Below are positions 1-10,437 of a DNA stretch of 64,000 nt, piece after piece. The notes under the pieces are model-generated. The model searched no databases. It worked only from the letters and a program-made list of their open reading frames with translations, and was not told the DNA's origin. The stretch is from Proales similis (taxonomy: Eukaryota > Rotifera > Eurotatoria > Ploima > Proalidae), in contig JAGVRJ010000001.1 of assembly GCA_019059635.1 (NCBI GenBank), positions 186,001-250,000 of the forward strand, written 5' to 3'. A program made the position numbers and the translations under genes. How positions within the stretch are numbered: position 1 is the stretch's first letter; every line of letters begins with the position of its first letter.

Positions 1-1630
1 GAAATGTGAATTCTGCGGCAACGAGAACAACCTCTCGACTGACTTTGTGAGCAGTAAACAGATTCCAGCCGTGGGCGATGTCTGCTATGTCGTCGAGCCG
101 GCCAAGCAGCAAGCAGACATCAAAAAGGAAGAAGAGAGCAGCCGAGGCAAGAGTCTGGACGACAACTATCTAATATTCTGCATCGACAACTCAGGAAGTA
201 TGGACACAAGAATCGACGACGGGCTGAGTCAATTTGTGCAAACGAGCAGAGTAAGGGCGTCGAGTGACATGACTCGACTTGATGGTGTTAAGGTGGCATG
301 CGCCGAGAATCTCGATCGGCTCAAAGCCCACGAGCCCAAGAAAAGAGTTGGCCTAGTGACCTTTAGCTCGGAGGTGAAATATTACGGTGACTGCTGTGGC
401 GAGGGCACCGATAATAGGCCTCTTGTCATTCCTGATCATTCACAGCCCGAACAGAGCAATTTCATGCAAAAAGTGATCAGAAAAGTGAAGGCGCCGTCGT
501 CTTTTGTGCAGCCACATCGAGGAGGCTTATCGCTGCATCAAGACATACTAAACAACAAAGAGCGACTGATCAGTTTGGGTGCGAGTCAAAATGCAGAGCT
601 CAGAGGCATTGAGAAATCATTCGAAAAACTTAGAGCTCAAGTAGGCCAGATTAGAACAGAGGGAAGCACAGCGCTCGGCCCTGCGCTCGCTTTCTCGCTC
701 GGATTAAACAGCCGACGAGCCGGCTCTCAAATCATTCTCTGCACGGACGGCTGCGCTAACGTTGGCGTTGGCTCAATTGAATCCTATTCGCGATCGAGCG
801 AGGGCGCCGAAGAGTTTTACGATGAAATGGCCGAGTTCGCTCGAAGCAAATCGATTACAGTTAACGTGATCAGCATGGAGGGCACCGACTGTCGACTGGG
901 ACTGCTTGGCAAGCTGGCGGACAAAACCAACGGCCAACTGAGCATAGTGAACCCGGCCAAGCTAGGCGAGCAGTTCAAGTCGATATTGGAGAATCGCCTG
1001 GTGGGCACCAATGTGGTAGCCACCCTGATTGTGAACCACAAATACTTGTACATACGAAGCGAGGCCCTTGAAGAGGCCGAGAGCGACATGGTGCAAAAGG
1101 GCAAGCGGGACGAGCAGCTACTCGAACAGTTCAAGAAGAGCGTGCTCAGACGCGAGATCGGCAACGCCAACGTCGACTCGGAGATCACATTTGAGTACGG
1201 AATTCGCCGAGTGAGAGGCGAGGACTCAAAGGCCACGTTCAGCAAACTGCCATTCCAGCTGCAGATAAGCTACACAGCAGTGGACGGCTCCAAGCGCGTT
1301 CGCGTGTTCACCCAAGAGCTCGAGTTCACCACAAGTCGTCAAGAGGCCGAGCAAAATGCGCTCAGCGATCAGATCCTCATGATGAACATGGCACAGAACA
1401 TGTCGAATCAAGTTCTCAAGAAGAACGTGCACGTGGCCAAGTGTCGCGAAAAGGCAGCCCGCAATTTCATGATGAAAAAGAACATGGCGGTGCCCAGCAA
1501 CTTGCAGCAAGATTTCGCCGCCGTTCAAGACCTGTCTTATGACGCTCGAGTAGAAGGAATGAACGATCAGCTTGCCGAGCGATTCTACAAAGGCAAGCGC
1601 GCTGGCCGCGCTTATTTCTCATCCAGATAG
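1..1630 (+). CDS. VWA-domain protein, 5' end cut by window
   Basis: The reading frame is already open at base 2 and encodes a Cys-x-x-Cys pair (KCEFCGNEN) before the first possible start, so the gene begins outside the window. A GTG at 47 is just a Val codon. A von Willebrand A domain follows: the beta-strand LIFCIDNSGSMD carries the MIDAS DxSxS motif, a Thr lies in EGSTALGPA, and the third metal ligand is in ILCTDGCANVG, so the metal site looks complete. The C-terminal third is a mixed region without a domain I recognise, ending in a basic stretch rich in Met, Lys and Arg. No signal peptide or membrane segment is seen in the visible part, so a cytosolic protein is likely. The Cys pair suggests half of a zinc ribbon of the Sec23/24 or RING sort whose partner Cys lie upstream; that is inference. 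Function unknown. No intron in 1.6 kb. AATAAA follows at 1701. Confidence 0.8.
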   Translation, partial: KCEFCGNENNLSTDFVSSKQIPAVGDVCYVVEPAKQQADIKKEEESSRGKSLDDNYLIFCIDNSGSMDTRIDDGLSQFVQTSRVRASSDMTRLDGVKVACAENLDRLKAHEPKKRVGLVTFSSEVKYYGDCCGEGTDNRPLVIPDHSQPEQSNFMQKVIRKVKAPSSFVQPHRGGLSLHQDILNNKERLISLGASQNAELRGIEKSFEKLRAQVGQIRTEGSTALGPALAFSLGLNSRRAGSQIILCTDGCANVGVGSIESYSRSSEGAEEFYDEMAEFARSKSITVNVISMEGTDCRLGLLGKLADKTNGQLSIVNPAKLGEQFKSILENRLVGTNVVATLIVNHKYLYIRSEALEEAESDMVQKGKRDEQLLEQFKKSVLRREIGNANVDSEITFEYGIRRVRGEDSKATFSKLPFQLQISYTAVDGSKRVRVFTQELEFTTSRQEAEQNALSDQILMMNMAQNMSNQVLKKNVHVAKCREKAARNFMMKKNMAVPSNLQQDFAAVQDLSYDARVEGMNDQLAERFYKGKRAGRAYFSSR

Positions 1631-1700
1631 ATTGTCTCATTTATTACTCCATAGCCCTTTGATTTGATCTTGTTCCTACATTTACCAGTTGATCGTTTAG

Positions 1701-1706
1701 AATAAA
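1701..1706 (+). terminator. AATAAA poly(A) signal of VWA gene
   Basis: AATAAA lies 70 nt after the stop codon of the VWA gene. Confidence 0.6.
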
Positions 1707-3907
1707 GCGAGTTTTAAATGGAAAAGACTAGTTGCAAACAGGGGCTTGTTGGAGGGATTTTCTTGTGATTCAGACTCATCTAATGTCTAAATAAGCAACA
1801 TCTCTCTCTCTAATGTGCCATTTTGATTGAGTTTTGCTTTTTCTCTTTTCAATCGATATTATTCAAAACAGATATTGTGGCGAAAAAGGCCTAGCCTGAC
1901 TACACGAGATGGACGCCCTGCATTCAACTCTACTCCAGACTCGAGCCTCTCTCCTTCTGATTTTTGATGAAATGAACGTGAAAGAAATGCGTCATTCGTC
2001 ATGCTCGTATGTTTTTGGAGGGCCGCAATCGGCGCGGCTAGTTCTGAAATTGAAATCAAGTCTTAAAACAGACGGACGCGCAAATCTATATTTGGACTGA
2101 GCGTGGGAATCGCATATTTAGAACTGATGCGAATCGAGAAAAAGACGGCGAATGAAACTCTGAAAAGCATCGAGCGAGTTCGAAAGCGAGTTGGTTGAAG
2201 CAAGCGACAGAGAGAGAGAGAGCGAGGCTGAAGGTTCAAGTCAAATCCGTCTCCTCCTCCTCCCACTCATCGCTGCTTGGCTAAAGGTTTGATATCAACA
2301 TAGAGAGAGAGGCAGATAGAAGCGGTCGCCCTTTAACCTTAAATTGACTATTAATATAGAGAAAGAGGGGACACTTGTCATTGTAGACGAGCTGCTTCTG
2401 CTGCTTTGCGCGTTCTTTTGACTTTGTGTTTTTCCCCTTCTTTTGGCTAATCGCACGATGCAAAGAGAGGATATGAAAGATAAAACGCCACCAGAGTCTC
2501 ACCATCGGACGGACTCTCTGTATCTCAACATACACTGCTCATGCCTATAATTTAATGGCGCAATTGAGTTTAATTTTGCGTGATTGGGTGCTGTATGAGG
2601 CAAGTATCCATGGCTCCAGTCGCATGACCCACAAAGCAGAGCTGACCGGGCCGCGCTTCAACATATAATTTATTCGACGCTTATCACGGCATCCACTGCA
2701 CCCATTGGACTCGGCAGCAATTTGATCGCGCCAATAGAGTGCCGCTCATTCTCACTCTACGCTTCCCAGTGGGCAGGTATAATGAATTCTCATAAACCTA
2801 ACCCAGCCTTGACCTTATGCGGCCACGAGTATAAATATGAGCGGATAAGGCGCCTATTGAACTCGAGTGAGTTTTTTTTTTTCTCTCTCTATTTTGAAAT
2901 CTTTGATTCGACTTGAGCAGAGTGAGCGGCTCGACTTTGTCTTTTGTTTTTTGATTGCGCGCGTGTCCTCTTTGAAACTGCCGGGGCGTCGAGTCGCATT
3001 TGCTTCTCTGACTGCTCAAATTTGATCTTTGTTGCTCATGTTGTTTGTTCGCTTGAGAGTTGGGCGTGTTGAAAGCTACAGCATGACAATTGAACATCTG
3101 GCTGAGACGAATGTGAGGCCTTTTGCGCGTTTGCAGTGCGGACAAATCCTATTCGACCATCGAGTGCATGAACTGACATTTGGCAAGAGCAAATTTCGCC
3201 AGTTTTAAACAACAGAAGCGCAGACGAAAAGGTTGCCCGAATGTTGAGCACTCTGCACAAGCGAAGCGGTGTTGATGAGAGTCCGGTCGCTGCTGGCCGT
3301 TGTTGTTGCTTAACGATGTGATATTTTGTCTAATCAACAAGCCTCGATTCACTTGCTATTGTTCTTTAGATAAGACGGATTGCGTCACCTTTAGATAAAA
3401 TCTGCTATGTAAACTGTTTTGAATGGTTTGACTTTGATCGAATCGCCTTGGAACGCCTTCATAATCATCATCATCATCGCCATCATAACAGTCAAACACC
3501 GCTCTCGCCCGACACCAGCCGAAAACGAGGCCAGCCCCGTCCATATCTCGACTGTTTCTTTGGTTATTTTGTTGCTATAAAAGCTGTCGAATAGAAACTT
3601 GCAAACTGACATTTGGCTTTTTTGAAACCAAACTCGCCAAATTGAAATAGTCGAAAATAGAAGAGAAGGAAAAAAGAAAGAGAGAAACTTTCGACTTGAT
3701 CGAGTTGCCGCTCTTTTCTCTGTGAATTGCCACGACGACGCCAGAACGCACCACATTCATGTGTGTATGTGTTGGTGTGTGTAAAATATAACATTGTTGC
3801 GAAAAACGATTCGATACCTCGTCGTCATCTCCAACGTCAATTTACACGCCTTATCAACACCGACCGAGAGAGGACTTTGAAGCTTGCAAGAGCAATTAAG
3901 AAAAGCA
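1707..3907 (+). other. Intergenic, no gene seen
   Basis: No open frame here has recognisable protein content. The stretch holds short GA, T and CT runs and a CATCAT-type trinucleotide run near 3465-3486. The 3' part presumably contains the trehalase promoter and 5' UTR, but I see no convincing TATA box. Confidence 0.5.
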
Positions 3908-5683
3908 ATGTGGACACACGCGCCCGGTTTGTTGAGTTTGCTGGTGGCCATTCTGGGCCTGACGCCGGTCATCGGCGAGCTGCCTCTTAATTTCAAGCAA
4001 TGCTCGTCGAGCGTCTATTGTGTGGGCGACTTGCTGCACAAAGTGCAAATGAGCAACATATTCATCGATTCAAAGACGTTCGTTGACATGCCGTCGCGAA
4101 AGAACCGCGAAGACGTGCTCGACGCGTTCGAGCAGATCGGCGGCATGAACGCAAGCGTCGCCGATCTAAAGCAATTCCTTTCGGACAACTTCTACGAGGT
4201 GGGCAGCGACGTGATCGAAGTGTCGCCCGCCGACTGGCCAGAGAAGCCCGAGTACACTGATCGCATACGAAACGGCGAGCTGCGCGACTTTGCTCTCGCC
4301 CTGCACCACAAATGGAAGCGATTGAATAAAAAATTTGTCTACTTATGTCCGAATTGCATAAGCACTTCGATAAAAACGAATAACTCGTTCATGGTGCCTG
4401 GCGGTCGGTTCATAGAGTACTACTACTGGGACTCGTACTGGATCGTTGACGGGCTCCTGATAAGCAACATGACGCAGACCGCTCGAGACATGATCATAAA
4501 CTTCCTGGACATCGTCGAAATGAACGGATTCGTGCCCAACGGCGCGCGCATCTACTACCTGAATCGCTCGCAGCCGCCTCTGCTCGTGCAAATGGTCTAC
4601 GCCTATTACAAGCGCACGGGCGATCTGGACCTGCTCAAGACGGCCATCGACCTGCTCGATCGCGAGTACGCGTTCTGGATGAGCGAGAAAGTTAGTAGAG
4701 TCCGCGCCGACAACGGCCGAACCTACGTGCTGAACAGCTACAACGTGTCAAGCGACCACCCGCGTCCCGAGTCCTACAAGGAAGACTACATAAACGCACA
4801 CAAGAGCCCGAGTGTGACCGGCTACTACTCGAACGTGATCTCGGCGGCCGAGTCCGGCTGGGACTTTAGCTCGCGATGGTTCGAGAACGCCACCGACATA
4901 AAGACCATTCAGATACGCGACATAGTGCCGGTGGATTTGAACGCCATGTTGCTGAAAAACGAACGCATGCTGGCCGAGCTGCACGGCCTGCTCATGCAAG
5001 AGGACCAGCGCGACTATTACCTCGGCCAGTTCGAGAAGCGTCAAGAGGCGATAAACGCTGTCCTTTGGGATCGTAACTTATACACTTGGGCCGACTATAA
5101 CATGGTGAAGCGTCGCTTGCACACAGACCACTTGTACATAACCGATCTGACTCCGTTATGGGCGGGCATAAAGGCACCGGTCGACAATGTGGAGACCATT
5201 CTGAGTCGATACAAGTCGCTGATTCTTGATCATGTGTCGGGCATTCCCTCCTCTGATGTTCACTCTGGTCAACAGTGGGACTTTCCGAATGTCTGGGCGC
5301 CCTATCACCAGTGGATGGTCGAGTACTTTAGAGACGTTCGGCCCGCGATTGCGTTCGACATTGCGCAGCGCTTCGTCAACACAGTCTACTGCTCGTACAA
5401 AGTGCGCGGCAACATCTATGAAAAATACAACGCTGACGAGCTCGGCCAGCACGGCGAGGGAGGCGAGTACTTTGTGCAGGAGGGCTTCGGCTGGACCAAC
5501 GGAGTAGTGATCGCCTTCATGAACTGGTACGGTGATGTGCTTCGCTCGGTGGAGAGCTGCCCGGGACCGGCCCGTCTTTCAACCTATCGTCCCCACTCGT
5601 CGTCAAATAGACCGCGATCGTCGCCGTTTGTCGTTTTTATGCTCATCGCTATTTTAATCCAATCTAGGCGAATAATCTTCTAA
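3908..5683 (+). CDS. Trehalase, secreted and C-terminally anchored
   Basis: A glycoside hydrolase family 37 trehalase of 591 residues that splits trehalose into two glucose. Both family signatures are intact: PGGRFIEYYYWDSYW near residue 165 and QQWDFPNVWAP near residue 455. The glycine-rich GEGGEY motif follows near 517. I start at the ATG at 3908 and not at an upstream in-frame TTG, because this Met is followed directly by a signal peptide (LLSLLVAILGLTPVIG). The C-terminus is a hydrophobic stretch (FVVFMLIAILI) closed by a short basic tail, so the enzyme should act outside the cell as a membrane-bound (Treh-2-like) or GPI-anchored form. Length and motif order match animal trehalases. The coding region is one exon, whereas most animal homologues have several. 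A poly(A) signal lies at 6012. Confidence 0.95.
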   Translation: MWTHAPGLLSLLVAILGLTPVIGELPLNFKQCSSSVYCVGDLLHKVQMSNIFIDSKTFVDMPSRKNREDVLDAFEQIGGMNASVADLKQFLSDNFYEVGSDVIEVSPADWPEKPEYTDRIRNGELRDFALALHHKWKRLNKKFVYLCPNCISTSIKTNNSFMVPGGRFIEYYYWDSYWIVDGLLISNMTQTARDMIINFLDIVEMNGFVPNGARIYYLNRSQPPLLVQMVYAYYKRTGDLDLLKTAIDLLDREYAFWMSEKVSRVRADNGRTYVLNSYNVSSDHPRPESYKEDYINAHKSPSVTGYYSNVISAAESGWDFSSRWFENATDIKTIQIRDIVPVDLNAMLLKNERMLAELHGLLMQEDQRDYYLGQFEKRQEAINAVLWDRNLYTWADYNMVKRRLHTDHLYITDLTPLWAGIKAPVDNVETILSRYKSLILDHVSGIPSSDVHSGQQWDFPNVWAPYHQWMVEYFRDVRPAIAFDIAQRFVNTVYCSYKVRGNIYEKYNADELGQHGEGGEYFVQEGFGWTNGVVIAFMNWYGDVLRSVESCPGPARLSTYRPHSSSNRPRSSPFVVFMLIAILIQSRRIIF

Positions 5684-6011
5684 ATCTAATTCATGTTCAC
5701 TGAGATCAACGATTCTAATTGAAATGTATTTTATTCACCTGCTTGTTTATATTTCTGCTGCCCCTTGTGCTTTGTGAGTCTTCCCGAAGCTATGCGTCTT
5801 CAACCCTTCAAGTCACCTTTATCATTTCTCCTTTTTTTTTTTATTTCGATTCGCATTTTGCTTGGCTCTTGATCGCAAAGTGCTCGCTGCGACTGCATGT
5901 TGCGTCCGCGAGCTCTCCTCCTCCCCCTCTTCCTACTCTTCGACTTGACTATTTTAAAACATGTAAAACGGTACAAATGAATAGTTTCATTTAGCACTCA
6001 GTTTAAAAATT

Positions 6012-6017
6012 AATAAA
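6012..6017 (+). terminator. AATAAA poly(A) signal of trehalase
   Basis: First AATAAA downstream of the trehalase stop, giving a 3' UTR of about 330 nt. Confidence 0.45.
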
Positions 6018-7438
6018 ACAACAGAGAGGTAACAATCGGTGTGTGCGAGGGGACAGGGCCTTTGTATTCCTTTCCGGCAGCAACAGAGCAGCGCTTATGA
6101 CTAAACCGCTTTGTGGCCAAAACGGCTTAAATTATTTAGGATGAGTTGATGGAACACGCGTGCGCTTGTGTGCGTGTCATTCTTTGCTGCACGGCGCTAA
6201 TACGCTGCCAATACTCAAATGGACTGGGGAGGCATCAAAGCGTAAACGGCAGCAAGAAGAACAAGACAACGGGGGGCGAACGAAGACAAAGAGAGCGAGA
6301 GAGAGAGAGAGAGAGGAAGGAGAGAGCGGAGACAGAAAGAGAGCAGTGAGGAAGAGAATTGCGAGCGGGAAGCGCTCAAATGGACACAAAGCGGCTGAGC
6401 GAATGGGAAAAGCCCTGAGCCGTGACATTTTTGCCTTTTTATTTGATTAGAATCGGAGACGCGCAAAATGCCGGCGACATGATTCGCTCATGACTGATAG
6501 CCAACTGCCAACAGAAGCGTGCGTGCTCGCTTGTCTCAAACGCAAGAGGTAGAGAGCGGCATGAATCAGGAACACGGGGAGAAGCGATTTGATGATTAGT
6601 TGGCGAGTTGGACCAAGCAGCAAGTCAGCTATCCGGTAATCAGGCGTGCGCCTAATTCACCTCGCGCTCGCAGTTGGTACGTGCGCTCGGGGCGGAGAGC
6701 AATTTCGCCTTACAACGTCGACAACAACGACGGTGGCGGCAAAAACAAGCAACAAATAGAGCGGCCGCCATATTTAGAATGACAGCTGCAGCTCGCGTGC
6801 CACCGGCTCGTGCCGCCGCTGTCATTTACTGCTTCTGCAGCGAATTACTTCCTTCTTTATAATAAATTATGTGCGAGAGAGAGCCTCTGGCTGACGAACG
6901 TTAGCGCCATAATCCGGCTCATAATTGAGCGGCACCAGTAGATTGCCTGCTTTGACAAATAACAAGAGAGGCCTAAGTGCGTTTGCGAACGACGCATTCG
7001 AGTCGCAAAGAGAAAATCGATATTTCACCCGAAATTCTCCCTCAACCGCCGCGTAGCTTGCTGCGTGTGTGCGTGTGTGGATGTGAGAGCCAAAAAGAGA
7101 GAAAGAGTGGAAAAAAGTCGTCGCGAACGAGAAGCAAATAGGGAGAGAGAGAGAGAGTCTATAGGGCAGGATTGAAAAAGGACGAAGAAAATCGATGAAT
7201 CGATCGAAACAGACCCCTCCCTTGAGCGTAGACTAGGCTCTGGGTGCTGCGCCCACAGCGACGCATGTGCCAGTTTTGACCTGTTCCTTCTTTGTCTTTT
7301 TTTTACTTTTTTTTTCTGTCACATTTCGGCCCGAGCAATAATCTTGGGCCTACATCGATATTCATTTATTGTTGGAGACCAAAGAGTTGACTAATTTTTT
7401 GCGTGATTACGCTAGATTGTGGATGTGAGAGGCCCGTC
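6018..7438 (+). other. Intergenic / onecut upstream region
   Basis: No gene seen. It contains GA microsatellites near 6291-6316 and 7141-7158. It lies directly upstream of onecut and probably includes its promoter and 5' UTR. Confidence 0.5.
6291..6316 (+). repeat. (GA)n microsatellite
   Basis: An almost uninterrupted GA dinucleotide run within a larger purine-rich stretch. Similar tracts recur throughout the window. Confidence 0.8.
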
Positions 7439-9553
7439 ATGTCTCAATTTGATCATGCGACTCTGCTGCCCGCCAAACACAGCCCGCCGGACCCTTTTGG
7501 TCAGACGTACAGCAGTTGTAAACAGTCTAGTCGAATGGGCAAGCAGACAGCTCGTAGCACTGTGCAGTCGAGCGGCGATCCGCGCAACAGAAATAAAAAA
7601 GTCAAAGACTTGATCATGGACATTCGAATGCAACAACAACAACAGCAACAGATCGTGCAGGTCCAACAGCAGCAACAACAACTGCTGCTGCATCAACAAC
7701 AACACCAGTCTAGTCATCAGCAGGCTCATCATCAAGAGACGAGTCACCAGACCAATCCGTATGTGTTTGACTTTGCAGGGGACGCATTCGGTCCCAACGA
7801 CGGCTCGTTTAGCTTAAACGACGCGTACATGGGCGAGAAGATGAGTCCACCGCCGGGGGCCACTTCGCATCTAGTCGACTTTTTGAATCAGCAGAGTGGC
7901 TACGACGAGGCCAAATTGGTGCCTGGCTCATACGGATCGTTGGTATCCTACGACTTTGAGAACGAGAAGTACACGTCGCAGACCAACCACACGGACATAA
8001 TTCAACTGCTGAACGCAAGTTCAAGCGCCATCCACGACGACACCTATTCAAACAGACTGAGCGGCTACAACTCTTTGCTGGCGTCTGAAGACGACCTGGC
8101 ATCGGCGTCAAGTTCATCGCTGGCGACCAGCTCACCGGCCCTCGGGCGTCAGCTGCTTTTGAACACGTCGATGTTGAAGAGTGAGAGCGAGATGAGCGTT
8201 GACCATCATCATCAGGCGCCTGCCGCCGATCAATTATGTGGCTCTGACGTGGACATCTCAGGCACCTCCGATGAATGTCACGACAACCTCATGATCTACA
8301 ACATATTAAATAAATTAGGCGGCGAAGAGAGCAAAATACTGAAAGAAGAAAAGGAAAGGATTGATCATGCAGAGGTGGGGAGAGGCGCTTGCTCTTATGC
8401 GATGCTTCAGCCAGCCAGCGAACTTCAGAAGCAAGCGCCAGCATCACAGCCCCAGCAATTGCTACAGCAATCGCAACAACAACAACAGCAGCAGCAGCAG
8501 CCGCAATCAAATTACATAAACTCAAACGACTTTATCCAGTTCCTCTCGCCGAACATGACGACGGCCAGTGTTCAGAACAACAAGGCGCAAATGATCTACA
8601 GTTCACCGTCAGGATGCACACCACCGCCCACGCCACAAGTGACCGTGTCGAACGCTCATTCCAGTTCGTCCTCGTGCTCTTCCTCGTCAGTCTCGTCGTC
8701 GGCGTCGACCACGCCACTTAGTCAGGCGGCCTCGTCCTCGATCGAGCTCAAGTCGACAAGCGGCGAGCGCCGAGAGGCCAGTCGTCGGGCCAGTTCGCCG
8801 ACTAACGCGCAAATGGAAGAGATAAACACCAAAGAGCTGGCGCATCGTATAAGCAGCGAGCTAAAACGGTACAGCATACCGCAGGCGGTGTTCGCCCAGC
8901 GAGTGCTGTGCAGAAGCCAGGGCACGCTGAGCGACCTGTTGCGAAATCCCAAGCCGTGGGCCAAGCTCAAGTCCGGCCGTGAAACGTTCAGGCGAATGTA
9001 CAAATGGCTGCAAGAGCCCGAGTCGGAGCGAATGAATTCGCTTCGAATGGCAGTGGCCTGCAAGCAAAAAGACGACGAAGAAGACTCGGAAAGTGTGACC
9101 AACGAGACGGGCGGCAGCTGCATAAGCGAGGAGGAGAACGACGATGACGCCCGCTGGCGCTCTTGCGACGCAGACACTCACAGCATGGACGGCTCTATAA
9201 GCTCGCAGCACACGGCCAGCAAACGAGTTCGCAGCACATCTAACTCGGCCATTCATCAGATGCTGAACGAAAACAGCACCAGCTTTAGGCCGCTGCTCTC
9301 ACACAGTCAGTCGCAGTCGAAAAAGCCGCGTCTCGTCTTCACTGACATTCAGCGTCGCACTCTCCAGGCCATATTCAAAGAGACCAAGCGTCCGTCTAAA
9401 GAGATGCAGGTGACCATTGCCCAGCAGCTCGGCCTCGAAGTGGCCACTGTCAGCAACTTTTTCATGAACGCTCGTCGTCGCTCTATGGACAAATGGAACG
9501 AGCAAGATGACGAGAACAGCAATGGAAGCGGCTCGCTCTACAACGGCAAATAG
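7439..9553 (+). CDS. onecut: Onecut-class CUT-homeodomain transcription factor
   Basis: A 704-residue nuclear DNA-binding regulator of the HNF6/Onecut family. The first part is low-complexity: glutamine runs at about residues 64-100 and again near 340-355, plus Ser-rich stretches. A single CUT domain lies at about 460-540 (ELAHRISSELKRYSIPQAVF, then RSQGTLSDLLRNPKPWAKL). The homeodomain lies at about 627-686. Its recognition helix reads VSNFFMNARRRS, with the Phe and Met at positions 48 and 50 that define the Onecut class. One CUT repeat only, so Onecut and not Cux or SATB. The frame is open further upstream to a GTG at 7403, but the first ATG is at 7439 and is chosen here. The coding region is intronless, although Onecut genes usually carry an intron between CUT domain and homeodomain. 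In other animals the family acts in neural and sensory differentiation. Confidence 0.95.
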   Translation: MSQFDHATLLPAKHSPPDPFGQTYSSCKQSSRMGKQTARSTVQSSGDPRNRNKKVKDLIMDIRMQQQQQQQIVQVQQQQQQLLLHQQQHQSSHQQAHHQETSHQTNPYVFDFAGDAFGPNDGSFSLNDAYMGEKMSPPPGATSHLVDFLNQQSGYDEAKLVPGSYGSLVSYDFENEKYTSQTNHTDIIQLLNASSSAIHDDTYSNRLSGYNSLLASEDDLASASSSSLATSSPALGRQLLLNTSMLKSESEMSVDHHHQAPAADQLCGSDVDISGTSDECHDNLMIYNILNKLGGEESKILKEEKERIDHAEVGRGACSYAMLQPASELQKQAPASQPQQLLQQSQQQQQQQQQPQSNYINSNDFIQFLSPNMTTASVQNNKAQMIYSSPSGCTPPPTPQVTVSNAHSSSSSCSSSSVSSSASTTPLSQAASSSIELKSTSGERREASRRASSPTNAQMEEINTKELAHRISSELKRYSIPQAVFAQRVLCRSQGTLSDLLRNPKPWAKLKSGRETFRRMYKWLQEPESERMNSLRMAVACKQKDDEEDSESVTNETGGSCISEEENDDDARWRSCDADTHSMDGSISSQHTASKRVRSTSNSAIHQMLNENSTSFRPLLSHSQSQSKKPRLVFTDIQRRTLQAIFKETKRPSKEMQVTIAQQLGLEVATVSNFFMNARRRSMDKWNEQDDENSNGSGSLYNGK

Positions 9554-10431
9554 CTGTCTCCGCCTCACCATTGTAAATCTGCCATCTCATGAATACTTCA
9601 ACTTGTGCCTAGTCAACAAACACGCGCCACACACACGAGTAGCCTCAATGCATTCCGCCGATATGAGACGCTCACGCTGCACCGTTTAAATTAAACACAC
9701 AACCGCGCGCGACACACAAACACTCACTCACACTCGAGCTGTCTGGTCGCGCAAGCAGAACTTCTTCTTGTTTCCGTTCTCTCCCGTAAACTATTGCTGT
9801 TGTTGTCTTTGTGGTTGTCGTTGCCAACTTGTCGCTGGCACTATTCTAATCAATCAAGCGATCAATTCAACTTATTTATATATAATCAAATAATCTGAGC
9901 GCATTGGCCAGCAAGTGACCATTCTAGTCAATTTGACATTTGCTGCTCTTGCTCTCTCTCTCTCTTTCAATGTTCTTGTCGCTTTCTTATCGACTCACAA
10001 TCAAAAACACAGCCACAGTCAAAATTATTTAGAGCGAATCAAAAACAGACGCTATCAAGAAAACAAGTCTTGAGGTCTAGTCACTACGCGTTTAATCAAA
10101 CTTTTTGTTGCTTTTTAGGGAGTTTTTCTCCTTCATCCGTTCTTTCTCCTTTCTTTCTTGCGTGTCCACTTTTTCTCCGATCGCTTTTATTCTCTAGTCA
10201 GTTGTTCTTCACACAGTCGTTCAGAATAATGAGAGTCGTAGCCAAGTTCTAGTCGTTTGATTGGCGACCGCGGCTGGTTGAACGCTTCGCACATTCGCCG
10301 GCCCAGCACACACCCAAACAAACAAATCTCATTCCTCTTTTGCTCTCTTCTTTTCTATTTATCTCTTCTTTTTTTTTCATGCTTGACTCTGCCCATTCGC
10401 TTGGTTCTCGTTCATCATTTAAAAAAAAAAG

Positions 10432-10437
10432 AATAAA
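10432..10437 (+). terminator. Possible poly(A) signal of onecut
   Basis: First AATAAA after the onecut stop, preceded by a run of ten A. It implies an 880-nt 3' UTR, long for this window but normal for a developmental transcription factor. Confidence 0.35.

Noticed and set aside
6160-6450. Arg/Glu-rich ORF over the GA repeat
   Set aside because: Low-complexity translation of a GA microsatellite; no other evidence of coding.
7403-7405. GTG as start of onecut
   Set aside because: Non-ATG starts are rare in animals and an ATG follows at 7439 in the same frame.
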